This document shows positions 27,585-35,175 of a DNA stretch of 64,000 nt, piece by piece. Where the stretch lies: contig NZ_CP097289.1 of NCBI RefSeq assembly GCF_023498005.1, forward strand, positions 5,518,001 through 5,582,000, given 5' to 3'. Under the pieces are notes generated by a model that saw only the letters and a program-made list of their open reading frames with translations, was not told where the DNA came from and ran no database searches. How positions within the stretch are numbered: position 1 is the first letter of the stretch; each line of letters begins with the position of its first letter. The stretch comes from Streptomyces durmitorensis. GTDB lineage: Bacteria > Actinomycetota > Actinomycetes > Streptomycetales > Streptomycetaceae. Both the position numbers and the translations under genes were made by a program.

Positions 27585-28562
27585 TTACGCCTGCTCCTCG
27601 AAGAGGCTCGTCACCGAACCGTCCTCGAAGACCTCACGCACCGCGTTCGCGATGGTCGGCGCGATCGAGAGCACCGTGATCTTGTCGAGCTCCAGGTCGC
27701 CCGGGTCGGGCAGCGTGTCCGTGAACACGAACTCGCTCACCTTGGAGTTCTTCAGACGGTCCGCTGCCGGACCGGACAGCACACCGTGCGTCGCCGTCAC
27801 GATGACGTCCTCCGCACCGTGCGCGAACAGTGCGTCGGCGGCGGCGCAGATCGTGCCACCCGTGTCGATCATGTCGTCGACCAGGACGCAGACGCGGCCC
27901 TTCACCTCACCCACGACCTCGTGGACGGTGACCTGGTTGGCGACGTCCTTGTCGCGGCGCTTGTGCACGATGGCCAGCGGAGCGCCGAGGCGGTCGCACC
28001 AGCGGTCGGCGACGCGCACGCGGCCGGCGTCGGGAGAGACCACGGTCAGCTTGTCGCGGTCGACCTTCGCACCCACGTAGTCCGCCAGGATCGGCAGCGC
28101 GAAGAGGTGGTCGACCGGGCCGTCGAAGAAGCCCTGGATCTGGTCCGTGTGCAGGTCGACCGTGAGAATGCGGTCCGCACCCGCGGTCTTCATCAGGTCC
28201 GCCACCATGCGGGCCGAGATCGGCTCACGACCGCGGTGCTTCTTGTCCTGGCGTGCGTAGCCGTAGAACGGCACGATCACGGTGATGGAGCGGGCCGACG
28301 CGCGCTTCAGCGCGTCGATCATGATCAACTGCTCCATGATCCACTTGTTGATCGGAGCCGTGTGGCTCTGGATCAAGAAGCAGTCCGCGCCACGAGCCGA
28401 CTCCTGGTACCGCACGTAGATCTCGCCGTTGGCGAAATCGAAAGCCTTCGTCGGCACGATGCCGACACCCAGCTTGTGTGCGACCTCCTCGGCCAACTCG
28501 GGGTGGGCGCGGCCGGAGAAGAGCATCAACTTCTTCTCGCCGGTCGTCTTGATCCCGGTCAC
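27585..28562 (-). CDS. prs: Ribose-phosphate pyrophosphokinase (PRPP synthetase)
   Basis: It makes PRPP from ribose-5-phosphate and ATP for nucleotide, His and Trp synthesis. The ATP/PRPP-binding segments include FANGEIYVRYQESARG, HTAPINKWIMEQLIMIDAL (shortened) and the PRPP loop VLVDDMIDTGGT. The GTG at 28562 (VTGIKTTGEKK) is selected because TGAGGAGA lies 8 nt upstream; the frame is open further. Length is 325 aa. glmU precedes it, 119 nt away, a conserved pair in Gram-positives. Confidence 0.96.
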   Translation of the reverse strand: MTGIKTTGEKKLMLFSGRAHPELAEEVAHKLGVGIVPTKAFDFANGEIYVRYQESARGADCFLIQSHTAPINKWIMEQLIMIDALKRASARSITVIVPFYGYARQDKKHRGREPISARMVADLMKTAGADRILTVDLHTDQIQGFFDGPVDHLFALPILADYVGAKVDRDKLTVVSPDAGRVRVADRWCDRLGAPLAIVHKRRDKDVANQVTVHEVVGEVKGRVCVLVDDMIDTGGTICAAADALFAHGAEDVIVTATHGVLSGPAADRLKNSKVSEFVFTDTLPDPGDLELDKITVLSIAPTIANAVREVFEDGSVTSLFEEQA

Positions 28563-28681
28563 AGCACTTGTCTCCTCAGACGAGTTCTTCCCGCTGCCGA
28601 AACCGCGCGTCCCGTGCGCTGAGTCGGCCGAAATGGTGTGCACCTATCACGGTACGCCGTGTCCGACGCACCTGTTTCCGG

Positions 28682-30139
28682 TCAGCTTCCGCTTGCCGAA
28701 TTCCTGGACTCCCCGGACGCCGCCTCCGCCGCCCGCGCAGCCGCGCTCCCCGGACGCTTCCGCGCCACCCAACCCTCGATATTCCGCTGCTGGCCACGGG
28801 CCACAGCCAGCGAACCAGCCGGAACATCCTTCGTGATCACCGAACCCGCCGCCGTATAAGCGCCGTCCCCGACCGTGACAGGAGCCACAAACATGTTGTC
28901 CGAACCCGTCTTGCAATGAGACCCCACCGTCGTGTGGTGCTTCGCCTCACCGTCGTAATTCACAAAGACGCTCGCAGCACCGATGTTGGAGAAATCACCG
29001 ATCGTCGCGTCACCCACGTACGAAAGATGCGGGACCTTCGTGCCCTCACCGATCGTCGCGTTCTTCATCTCCACGTACGTACCCGCCTTGGCCTTCACAC
29101 CCAGCCGGGTGCCCGGCCGCAGATACGCGTACGGACCGACACTCGCCTGCTCCCCGACCTCGGAGTCGTACGCGACCGTGTTGTCCACGCGCGCCCCCGC
29201 ACCCACCCGCACGTTCGTCAGGCGGCAGTTGGGCCCGACCTCGGCACCCTCACCGAGATGCGTGGCGCCCTGAAGCTGCGTACCGGGGTGCACCAGCGCG
29301 TCCTGCTCGTACGTCACCGTCGCGTCGATCCACGTCGACACCGGATCCACGACCGTCACACCCGCCAGCATGGCCTGGGTCAGGAGGCGGTCGTTCAAGG
29401 TGCGGCGGGCCTCGGCCAGTTGCACGCGGTTGTTGATGCCCGCGATCTCCTCATGATCACCGGCGACGGCGGCCCCCACCCGATGACCCGCTTCCCGAAG
29501 GATCCCCAGGACATCCGTCAGATACTCCTCGCCCTGACTGTTGTCCGTGCGCACCTTGCCCAGCGCCTTCGCGAGCAGCTGCCCGTCGAACGCGAACACC
29601 CCGGAGTTGATCTCACGGATCAGACGCTGCGTCTCCGTGGCGTCCTTGTGCTCCACGATGCCCGTCACCGCACCGCTCTCGCCGTCCCGCACGATGCGGC
29701 CGTAGCCCGTCGCGTCAGGCACCTCGGCGGTCAGCACCGTCACGGCGTTGCCGTCACCGGTGTGCGTCGCCGCCAGCTTCTGCAGCGTCGCGCCCGTCAG
29801 GAGCGGGGTGTCACCACAGACGACGATCACGGTCCCGTCCACGGCACCGCCGAGCTCGTCCAGGCCGATCCGGACGGCGTGGCCGGTGCCCTTCTGCTCG
29901 CTCTGGTACGCCGTGCGCACGTCCGGGGCGATGGTCCCCAGGTGCGCGACGACCTGCTCGCGGGCGAACCCGACGACGGTGACGAGCCGCTCGGGGCTCA
30001 GCGCGTACGCGGCTTCGAGCACATGCCCGATGAGGGAACGCCCACAGATCTCATGCAGGACCTTGGGGGTGGCCGACTTCATACGGGTGCCCTCACCCGC
30101 TGCGAGGACGACGACGGCTGCCGGGCTGTTGGCGCTCAC
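28682..30139 (-). CDS. glmU: Bifunctional GlmU (N-acetylglucosamine-1-phosphate uridyltransferase / glucosamine-1-phosphate acetyltransferase)
   Basis: It makes UDP-GlcNAc for peptidoglycan. The N-terminal pyrophosphorylase has LAAGEGTRMKSATPKVLHE (about residues 12-30). The C-terminal part is a left-handed beta-helix acyltransferase with hexapeptide repeats. Acetyltransferase features such as HLSYVGDATIGDFSNIGA are conserved, and an Ala/Ser-rich tail ends the protein. The GTG at 30139 follows GAAGGGC. Confidence 0.96.
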   Translation of the reverse strand: MSANSPAAVVVLAAGEGTRMKSATPKVLHEICGRSLIGHVLEAAYALSPERLVTVVGFAREQVVAHLGTIAPDVRTAYQSEQKGTGHAVRIGLDELGGAVDGTVIVVCGDTPLLTGATLQKLAATHTGDGNAVTVLTAEVPDATGYGRIVRDGESGAVTGIVEHKDATETQRLIREINSGVFAFDGQLLAKALGKVRTDNSQGEEYLTDVLGILREAGHRVGAAVAGDHEEIAGINNRVQLAEARRTLNDRLLTQAMLAGVTVVDPVSTWIDATVTYEQDALVHPGTQLQGATHLGEGAEVGPNCRLTNVRVGAGARVDNTVAYDSEVGEQASVGPYAYLRPGTRLGVKAKAGTYVEMKNATIGEGTKVPHLSYVGDATIGDFSNIGAASVFVNYDGEAKHHTTVGSHCKTGSDNMFVAPVTVGDGAYTAAGSVITKDVPAGSLAVARGQQRNIEGWVARKRPGSAAARAAEAASGESRNSASGS

Positions 30140-30217
30140 GGGGGTGCCCTTCGGCTTCGGATGTGCGGGGAGTGGACATCCGCAGGATACCGGGGCGTTG
30201 TGGGGCGGAAATGAGGG

Positions 30218-30245
30218 CGGGTCCCGACCTTGCGGTCAGGACCCG
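30218..30245 (-). terminator. Terminator after tRNA-Gln
   Basis: CGGGTCC (30218-30224) pairs with GGACCCG (30239-30245), with an inner GACC/GGTC stem around a short loop. It lies 11 nt beyond the tRNA 3' end on the minus strand. Confidence 0.7.
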
Positions 30246-30255
30246 TGCCGTACTG

Positions 30256-30326
30256 CTCCCGGGGAAGGAATCGAACCCTCATTCAATGGACCAAAACCAT
30301 TTGTCCTGCCATTAGACGACCCGGGA
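30256..30326 (-). tRNA. tRNA-Gln (anticodon UUG)
   Basis: The cloverleaf is clear on the minus strand: acceptor TCCCGGG with CCCGGGA, discriminator G, D arm GTC/GAC, anticodon stem AATGG/CCATT with loop TTTTGGT giving anticodon TTG, and a T arm with TTCGATTC. The mature length is 71 nt, and CCA is not encoded (the gene is followed by CA). A terminator follows. Confidence 0.95.
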
Positions 30327-30337
30327 TGGTTCGTGCG

Positions 30338-31210
30338 CTATGTCCGATTCTGTCGATCGGGCTGACGCGCGGACAACACTATGCCGTACCAAGTGCCTTC
30401 GATGCGACGGTACAAGTCGGCGCCTTGCAGGACTTTGACCACCAGGCAGCCGCGGTAGGCGGCGCCCACGTTCTTGCGGACTGTCTTCGGGTTGTGCTTC
30501 TTGAGCGTCGTCTTGTTGAAGGTGGCGCGATCGACGCCGACGAGGTCGGCCCAGTAGCGCTCGGCGGCAGCCACGTCGGCGGATTCGTGGATCATCACCG
30601 AGAAGCGCAGGTGTCGGCGCTCCACCGCGAGAAGGTCGAGCCAGGCCAGGTACACCTGGATCATCCCGGGGTCGCTGTTCACGAACGTGACGTTCTCCCG
30701 GCGGTCGTACGGCTTGTCCTTGCTGCCCTCGGCCCAGTAGAGGGCGACTCCTACGAGGAGCAGTTCGCGCTCCGACATCTCTCCGACCGACTGAGCGGCT
30801 GCTTCCTTTGTCTGCCGCCGTTCCTCGTCCCGCACCGCGAGCTCGTGCTCCCACCGCTTCCGCGCCGCCAGCTTCGCCTGCTCCGACGGATCCCGTCGCT
30901 CAGGCTTCGGCAGATCCCGCACCCAAAGCGAGATCGAACCCTTCGAGCACCCCAGCTCCACCTGGATCTGGTCGTAGGTCAGGCCCTGGAGCCGCAGCTC
31001 CCGTGCCCGCTCCCGGAGGTTGTCCTTCGCGTTGGGGCGCTTCGTCCACTCCGGGGCAGGCTCGCCGTCCAGGAGGCGGTTCAGGATGTCGTTGTTGTCG
31101 AGGTGTAGACGGTCCCGGATCTGGCGGCGGCTCAGTCCCTCCCGCCGCAGCGCGATCGCTCGCTCCCGCAGGTCCTCGAAGTCGGCGTACTTGCCCGTGG
31201 TCTCTGTCAT
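30338..31210 (-). CDS. Double helix-turn-helix protein with LAGLIDADG-like C-terminal domain
   Basis: A 290-residue protein ending 11 nt before the tRNA-Gln 5' end on the same strand. The N-terminal half has two related HTH repeats (LRERAIALRREGLSRRQIRDR at about 14-34, and LRERARELRLQGLTYDQIQVE at about 65-85; pieces only). The C-terminal half contains LVGVALYWAEGSK, then FVNSDPGMIQVYLAWL, FSVMIHES, YWADLVGV, and a YRGCLVVKVL end, a pattern I read as a diverged homing-endonuclease (LAGLIDADG) fold. I do not recognise a named family. Basic residues and the HTH pair suggest DNA binding. Confidence 0.72.
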   Translation of the reverse strand: MTETTGKYADFEDLRERAIALRREGLSRRQIRDRLHLDNNDILNRLLDGEPAPEWTKRPNAKDNLRERARELRLQGLTYDQIQVELGCSKGSISLWVRDLPKPERRDPSEQAKLAARKRWEHELAVRDEERRQTKEAAAQSVGEMSERELLLVGVALYWAEGSKDKPYDRRENVTFVNSDPGMIQVYLAWLDLLAVERRHLRFSVMIHESADVAAAERYWADLVGVDRATFNKTTLKKHNPKTVRKNVGAAYRGCLVVKVLQGADLYRRIEGTWYGIVLSARQPDRQNRT

Positions 31211-31299
31211 GCGACGACCCTCGTCCGGAATGCGGACGTCCGGCCGGAGGCGGTGAGCGGTTCAATAGTTCGAGGGATTTCTGGCTGTTTCGTTTTGCA

Positions 31300-31320
31300 T
31301 CGAACAGCGCGTGCGTTCGA
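31300..31320. promoter_or_regulatory. Inverted repeat in the histidine kinase upstream region
   Basis: TCGAAC (31300-31305) and GTTCGA (31315-31320) are exact inverted copies with a 9-nt spacer. It lies between two divergent genes and could be a regulator site. Confidence 0.35.
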
Positions 31321-31377
31321 TCACTGAGCCGGAAACTCGCCGGAAAAGGAGGGCTTGTCGCCCGTAGGCTGGAAGGC

Positions 31378-32700
31378 ATGACCACGACGGGGGATAGCCA
31401 CAGCGCGGCCGTGAACGGGCCGTGGTGGTGGGAGCGGCGGCGTAGTGCCGTGCTGGATGTGGGGCTTGCGTTGGCCTCGGCCGCGGAGTGCGGGGCCGAG
31501 GGGATCACGTTCGCGGGGGATACGGGGGTTCCCACGGGGGTGGGGGTCGCGTTCGGGGTGCTTGCGGGGGCGTCGCTGGTGTTGCGGCGGCGGTGGCCGA
31601 TCGCGGTGGTGCTGATCTCCATCGCGATCACGCCTGCGCAGATGGGGATCTTCCTGACTGTCGTCGGGCTCTACACGTTGGCCGCTTCTGAATTGCCTCG
31701 GCGGATCATCGGGTCGCTGGCCGGGATGTCGTTGGTCGGGACGCTGATCGTGACGCTGGTGCGGACGCGGCAGGACATGGAGAGCGGGGAGCTGGGGTTC
31801 GCGGAGGGGTTCATACCGTTCATCGCGATCACGACCTCCATCGGGCTGACGGCGCCGCCGATTCTGCTCGGGCTGTATGTGGGGGCGCGGCGGCGGCTCA
31901 TGGAGAGTCTGCGGGAGCGTGCGGACAGCTTGGAGCGGGAGTTGCAGCTTCTGGCCGAGCGGGCCGAGGAGCGAGCGGAGTGGGCGCGTAACGAGGAGCG
32001 GACGCGGATCGCGCGGGAGATGCATGACGTCGTCGCGCATCGGGTGAGTCTGATGGTGGTGCATGCCGCGGCGTTGCAGGCGGTGGCGCGGAAGGACCCG
32101 GAGAAGGCCGTCAAGAACGCGGCTCTTGTCGGTGACATGGGGCGGCAGGCGCTGACGGAGTTGCGCGAGATGCTCGGTGTGCTGCGGACCGGGGAGAGCA
32201 GGCCCGCGGTGGGGGGCAGGCACGGGTCGGAGTCCGATGTGGTGCCGTTGGCCGCCGTGGGGTTCGCCGCGGCTGCTGCTGCCTCGCGTGCGGTGGATGA
32301 GGACGGGCCGTGCCTGGAGGAGATCGAGGAGCTGGTGGGGCAGTCCCGGGCGGCGGGGATGGCGGTGGATCTCTCCGTGGAGGGTGAGTCGCGTGCGTAT
32401 GCGGCGGACGTGGAGCAGACCGCGTATCGGGTGGTCCAGGAGGCGTTGACGAACGTGCACAAGCACGCTGCGGGCGCCAAGACGTACGTCCGGCTCGCCC
32501 ACCGTGGTGCGGAGATCGCGATGCAGGTGGAGAACGAGCCGCCGCCGGAGGCGGGCCCGGGGGATGCCCGGCTGCCCAGTGGCGGCAATGGCTTGGTGGG
32601 CATGAAGGAGCGGGTGACCGCGTTGGGCGGTGTCTTCGTGTCGGGGCCGACGGACGCGGGTGGTTTCCGGGTGTCCGCGGTGTTGCCCGCGGCCGCGTAG
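31378..32700 (+). CDS. NarL-type sensor histidine kinase (HisKA_3), orphan
   Basis: A 440-residue membrane protein with about six N-terminal hydrophobic segments (to about 180), a coiled stretch, then the HisKA_3 dimerisation box ERTRIAREMHDVVAH with phospho-accepting His near residue 216. The HATPase_c domain has an N box (AYRVVQEALTNVHKHA) and a G box (GNGLVGMKERV). The ATG at 31378 is preceded by GGAAGG. No response regulator gene is adjacent, which is unusual for this class; a distant LuxR regulator could be the partner. Confidence 0.88.
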   Translation: MTTTGDSHSAAVNGPWWWERRRSAVLDVGLALASAAECGAEGITFAGDTGVPTGVGVAFGVLAGASLVLRRRWPIAVVLISIAITPAQMGIFLTVVGLYTLAASELPRRIIGSLAGMSLVGTLIVTLVRTRQDMESGELGFAEGFIPFIAITTSIGLTAPPILLGLYVGARRRLMESLRERADSLERELQLLAERAEERAEWARNEERTRIAREMHDVVAHRVSLMVVHAAALQAVARKDPEKAVKNAALVGDMGRQALTELREMLGVLRTGESRPAVGGRHGSESDVVPLAAVGFAAAAAASRAVDEDGPCLEEIEELVGQSRAAGMAVDLSVEGESRAYAADVEQTAYRVVQEALTNVHKHAAGAKTYVRLAHRGAEIAMQVENEPPPEAGPGDARLPSGGNGLVGMKERVTALGGVFVSGPTDAGGFRVSAVLPAAA

Positions 32701-32724
32701 GCCGCCTTGTCGCCGGTGTGGGCC

Positions 32725-32744
32725 GCGGGCTTTGCTCAGCCCGC
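32725..32744. terminator. Hairpin between convergent kinase and SUKH-3 genes
   Basis: GCGGGCT (32725-32731) pairs perfectly with AGCCCGC (32738-32744). It overlaps the SUKH-3 stop and lies 24 nt after the kinase. Confidence 0.65.
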
Positions 32745-33260
32745 CTTGAGGCGTTCCGGCTGGGTGCCCGATGCCAGGGTGGCGAGGGCTTCGTCGATGT
32801 GGGAGCCGAGGTACCAGTCGCCGCTGTGGTCGAGGCTGTAGACGCGGCCCTCGGCGTCGATGGCGAGCAGGGCCTGGGTCTCCGTCTCCTCTCCTATGGG
32901 GCAGACCTCGCTGTCGAGGGCGCGGCCGAGGTCGCCGAGGGTGCGGGCGAGGTGGAGTCCGTACAGGGGGTCGAGGTGTACGGCGGCGGGTGCCAGGTGG
33001 CGGCCGGGGCCCTGTGGGGTGATGTGCAGTCCGCCGAATTCGGCCCAGGCCTCGACGGCGGCGGGGAAGACGGCGTGCTGGTGTCCTGCCGGTGAGGTGT
33101 GGCGGCGCAGGACGTCGGCCCAGATCTCGGCCTGTTTTATGTCCCAGCGTCCGGGGGTCCAGCCCGCGGCGCGCAGGGCGGCATCGACGGGGACGGGGAA
33201 GCGGGGTGACGCGGCTGTCTGGGGTGCGGGGTGGTTCTCGGTGTGCTGTTCCGTGTGCAT
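32736..33260 (-). CDS. SUKH-3 family immunity protein
   Basis: A 174-residue protein. Features include RFPVPVDAALRAAGWTPGRWD, WAEFGGLHITPQGPG, and a C-terminal YSLDHSGDWYLGSHIDEALATL, which match SUKH-3 proteins of actinomycetes. SUKH proteins neutralise polymorphic toxins such as nucleases and deaminases. It follows the YwqJ-type deaminase gene by 39 nt on the same strand and is the likely partner of that protein. Confidence 0.85.
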   Translation of the reverse strand: MHTEQHTENHPAPQTAASPRFPVPVDAALRAAGWTPGRWDIKQAEIWADVLRRHTSPAGHQHAVFPAAVEAWAEFGGLHITPQGPGRHLAPAAVHLDPLYGLHLARTLGDLGRALDSEVCPIGEETETQALLAIDAEGRVYSLDHSGDWYLGSHIDEALATLASGTQPERLKAG

Positions 33261-33299
33261 GGGTGGCCCTCGTTGCGGTTCGCGGCTCGGTGGTGGGGG

Positions 33300-33857
33300 T
33301 CAGGAGTCCTGTGTCGTGGGGTCCACGATCCGTACGCCGAAGTGCGAGGTGAGGGCGGTGCACGAGCGGCACGGGCGGGCGAAGCCGCCGTGCAGGGGGT
33401 CGCCGTCCTCGCGGATGCGGCGGGTGGTGAGCTTGGCGTGCTTGAGGGCCTTGCGGGCCTCGCCGTTGGTCATGGGTTTTCGGGCGGCCCGTTTGGAGCG
33501 GCTCTTGTCGGCCGCCGTGAGGTGGCGCGAGATGAGGATGGCTTCGGCGCACCGCCCGGTGAAGCGCTCGCGCTGGCCGCTTGTGAGGGTGTCGAGGAAG
33601 TCCTGTACGAGTGGGTGCAGAGCGGGAGGTTCCTCGCCGCGGCCGGCGGTGCAGGTGAGGGTCGCGCCGCGGACGGAGAGTGCGGCGGCGACGGTGGGAA
33701 GTATGCCGTCGCGGCGCTGGCGCAGCGTGGGCGCGTGCGCGGAGGTGCTGCTCCAGCCGACGCGCGGGTCCCCCGCGTCGGTGGGGTTCTCGGCGCTCGC
33801 CGAAGGCGCTGTCGTGGCCGCCGTGTGTCCTGCCGTACCGGTCTGTGCCGTGTGCAT
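33300..33857 (-). CDS. YwqJ-family nucleotide/nucleic acid deaminase-like protein
   Basis: A 185-residue protein of the deaminase superfamily. The zinc motifs are visible: C-A-E at 103-105 (GRCAEAILIS) and P-C-x-x-C at 162-166 (RPCRSC). The family includes toxin domains at the ends of polymorphic toxins, but this copy stands alone with no secretion head or signal peptide. The ATG at 33857 is preceded by GGGGAGGGA; the open frame continues upstream into the repeats at 34103 without a good ribosome site. The SUKH-3 gene follows. Confidence 0.83.
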   Translation of the reverse strand: MHTAQTGTAGHTAATTAPSASAENPTDAGDPRVGWSSTSAHAPTLRQRRDGILPTVAAALSVRGATLTCTAGRGEEPPALHPLVQDFLDTLTSGQRERFTGRCAEAILISRHLTAADKSRSKRAARKPMTNGEARKALKHAKLTTRRIREDGDPLHGGFARPCRSCTALTSHFGVRIVDPTTQDS

Positions 33858-34102
33858 GGTGGTGCTTCCCTCCCCGCAACTCGCGGTGTGACCGCGTGTG
33901 CCACGCCCCCGCGTTGCGGGGACAGCCTGCCAAATGGGGCGGGTGGTGCGGAAGCTGGGGCACCGCGACACGCCCGGCTTTCGTCGCACGGTGACGGTTC
34001 GGTGGCTGCTGGTCATGGAACCGGAGGCCCGGTGACCCGTGTCGTCCTTACGCATAGGCTGTCGACATCCGCAGTCTGCGGAACGCAGGACGAAGTACGC
34101 AC

Positions 34103-34147
34103 AATCCACGCACAGCGAATCCATGCACAGCGAATCCACGCACAGTG
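34103..34147. repeat. Three tandem 15-nt repeats in a divergent intergenic region
   Basis: AATCCACGCACAGCG (34103-34117), AATCCATGCACAGCG (34118-34132) and AATCCACGCACAGTG (34133-34147) sit just before the WHH-SUKH gene and about 245 nt upstream of the YwqJ gene. The 330-nt gap has no other gene; an iteron-like regulator site or the 5' leader of the gene at 34188 is possible. Confidence 0.7.
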
Positions 34148-34187
34148 ATCCGCAGAGCCATTAACAGTGCCGCAGGGGGCAACCGCC

Positions 34188-35174
34188 ATGACGACAGGTC
34201 GGCTGGGGCAGCAAGCCGCGCCGCCGAACGCGGCCTACGCCGGGCAGGTCGTGCACTTCCCGGATCCGGTCCGGGCCACGCGCCATCCCAGGGGTGTGCG
34301 TGTGGACGAGCACGGCTATCCGGACTTCTCGGTCTACGCGCGCGCGGCCGCCGAGATCGCCGAGCCCCCGGAGGGTTTCGGCGTCGACGAGCTGCGTCTG
34401 ACGGACTACGTCTCCGCGAACGCGGCGATGGCCGCGGCGGACCACGACCTGTGGGACACGATTCCGCCGGTGGCGACCCCGCACGGCTGGACCTGGCACC
34501 ACGTGCCGGGCGGTCGGCGTCTTGAGCTGGTCCCGGTGGAGGTGAAGGCGCTCCTGCGGCATCACGGCGGGCTCGCCACGACGCCGGTGGACCAGAACAA
34601 GCGGGGTACGCGTCCGCTCCAGGAGACCCGTCCCGCGCATCTGGCGCTGCCGAAGTCGTCGGTCGCGGTGACCGAGCAGGAGGTCCTCGGCGCCGAGGAG
34701 GAGCTGGGCTACCGGCTGCCCGGTGCCTACCGCTCGTTCCTGAAGGCGGCGGGCGGCTGCGCGCCGGTCGGCACGGCCCTGGACGCGGAGCTCGGTCTCC
34801 TGATCGACCAGCCGTTCTTCACGGTGCGGGACGAGGCCGCGGTCAACGACCTGGTGTACGTGAACAAGTGCTTGCGCGACCATCTCACCAAGGACTATTT
34901 GGGAGTTGGTTTCGTGCAGGGCGGCATTCTCGCCGTGAAGGTCAAGGGTGACCGGATCGGTTCGGTGTGGTTCTGCGCGTACGACGACGCACGGGACGTC
35001 TCGGAGACGGACGGCTGGGCGCCCGCCGAGCGGGTGCAGCGGCTGCTGCTGCCGTGCGGTGACGACTTCGACGCGTTCTTGTCCCGGCTGGCGGGGAATC
35101 CGCCGGAGCTGGAGACCGTGGCGAACCTGATGGTGGACGGCGGCTTCGCGCGCGCCGTCCCGGTGGGGGAGTGA
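34188..35174 (+). CDS. Fusion of a WHH/HNH nuclease-like domain with a SUKH (SMI1/KNR4) domain
   Basis: A 328-residue protein. The N-terminal part (about 20-135) resembles the WHH branch of HNH nucleases: DEHGYPDFSVYA, then DYVSANAAMA, then HGWTWHHVPGGRRLELVPVEVK with the WHH at 103-105, then RHHGG (124-128). In the family a His usually stands where this protein has Lys120. The C-terminal part (about 160-325) is a SUKH domain (EEELGYRLPGAYRSFLKAAGG). So a toxin fold and an immunity fold are in one chain. GGGGGC precedes the ATG at 34188. The next gene starts within 2-8 nt of its stop. Confidence 0.78.
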   Translation: MTTGRLGQQAAPPNAAYAGQVVHFPDPVRATRHPRGVRVDEHGYPDFSVYARAAAEIAEPPEGFGVDELRLTDYVSANAAMAAADHDLWDTIPPVATPHGWTWHHVPGGRRLELVPVEVKALLRHHGGLATTPVDQNKRGTRPLQETRPAHLALPKSSVAVTEQEVLGAEEELGYRLPGAYRSFLKAAGGCAPVGTALDAELGLLIDQPFFTVRDEAAVNDLVYVNKCLRDHLTKDYLGVGFVQGGILAVKVKGDRIGSVWFCAYDDARDVSETDGWAPAERVQRLLLPCGDDFDAFLSRLAGNPPELETVANLMVDGGFARAVPVGE

Positions 35175-35175
35175 C

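Noticed and set aside
30256..31210. Integrated element with attachment site in tRNA-Gln
   Set aside because: No integrase or repeated tRNA 3' end was seen; only a single unusual gene lies upstream of the tRNA rather than at its 3' end.
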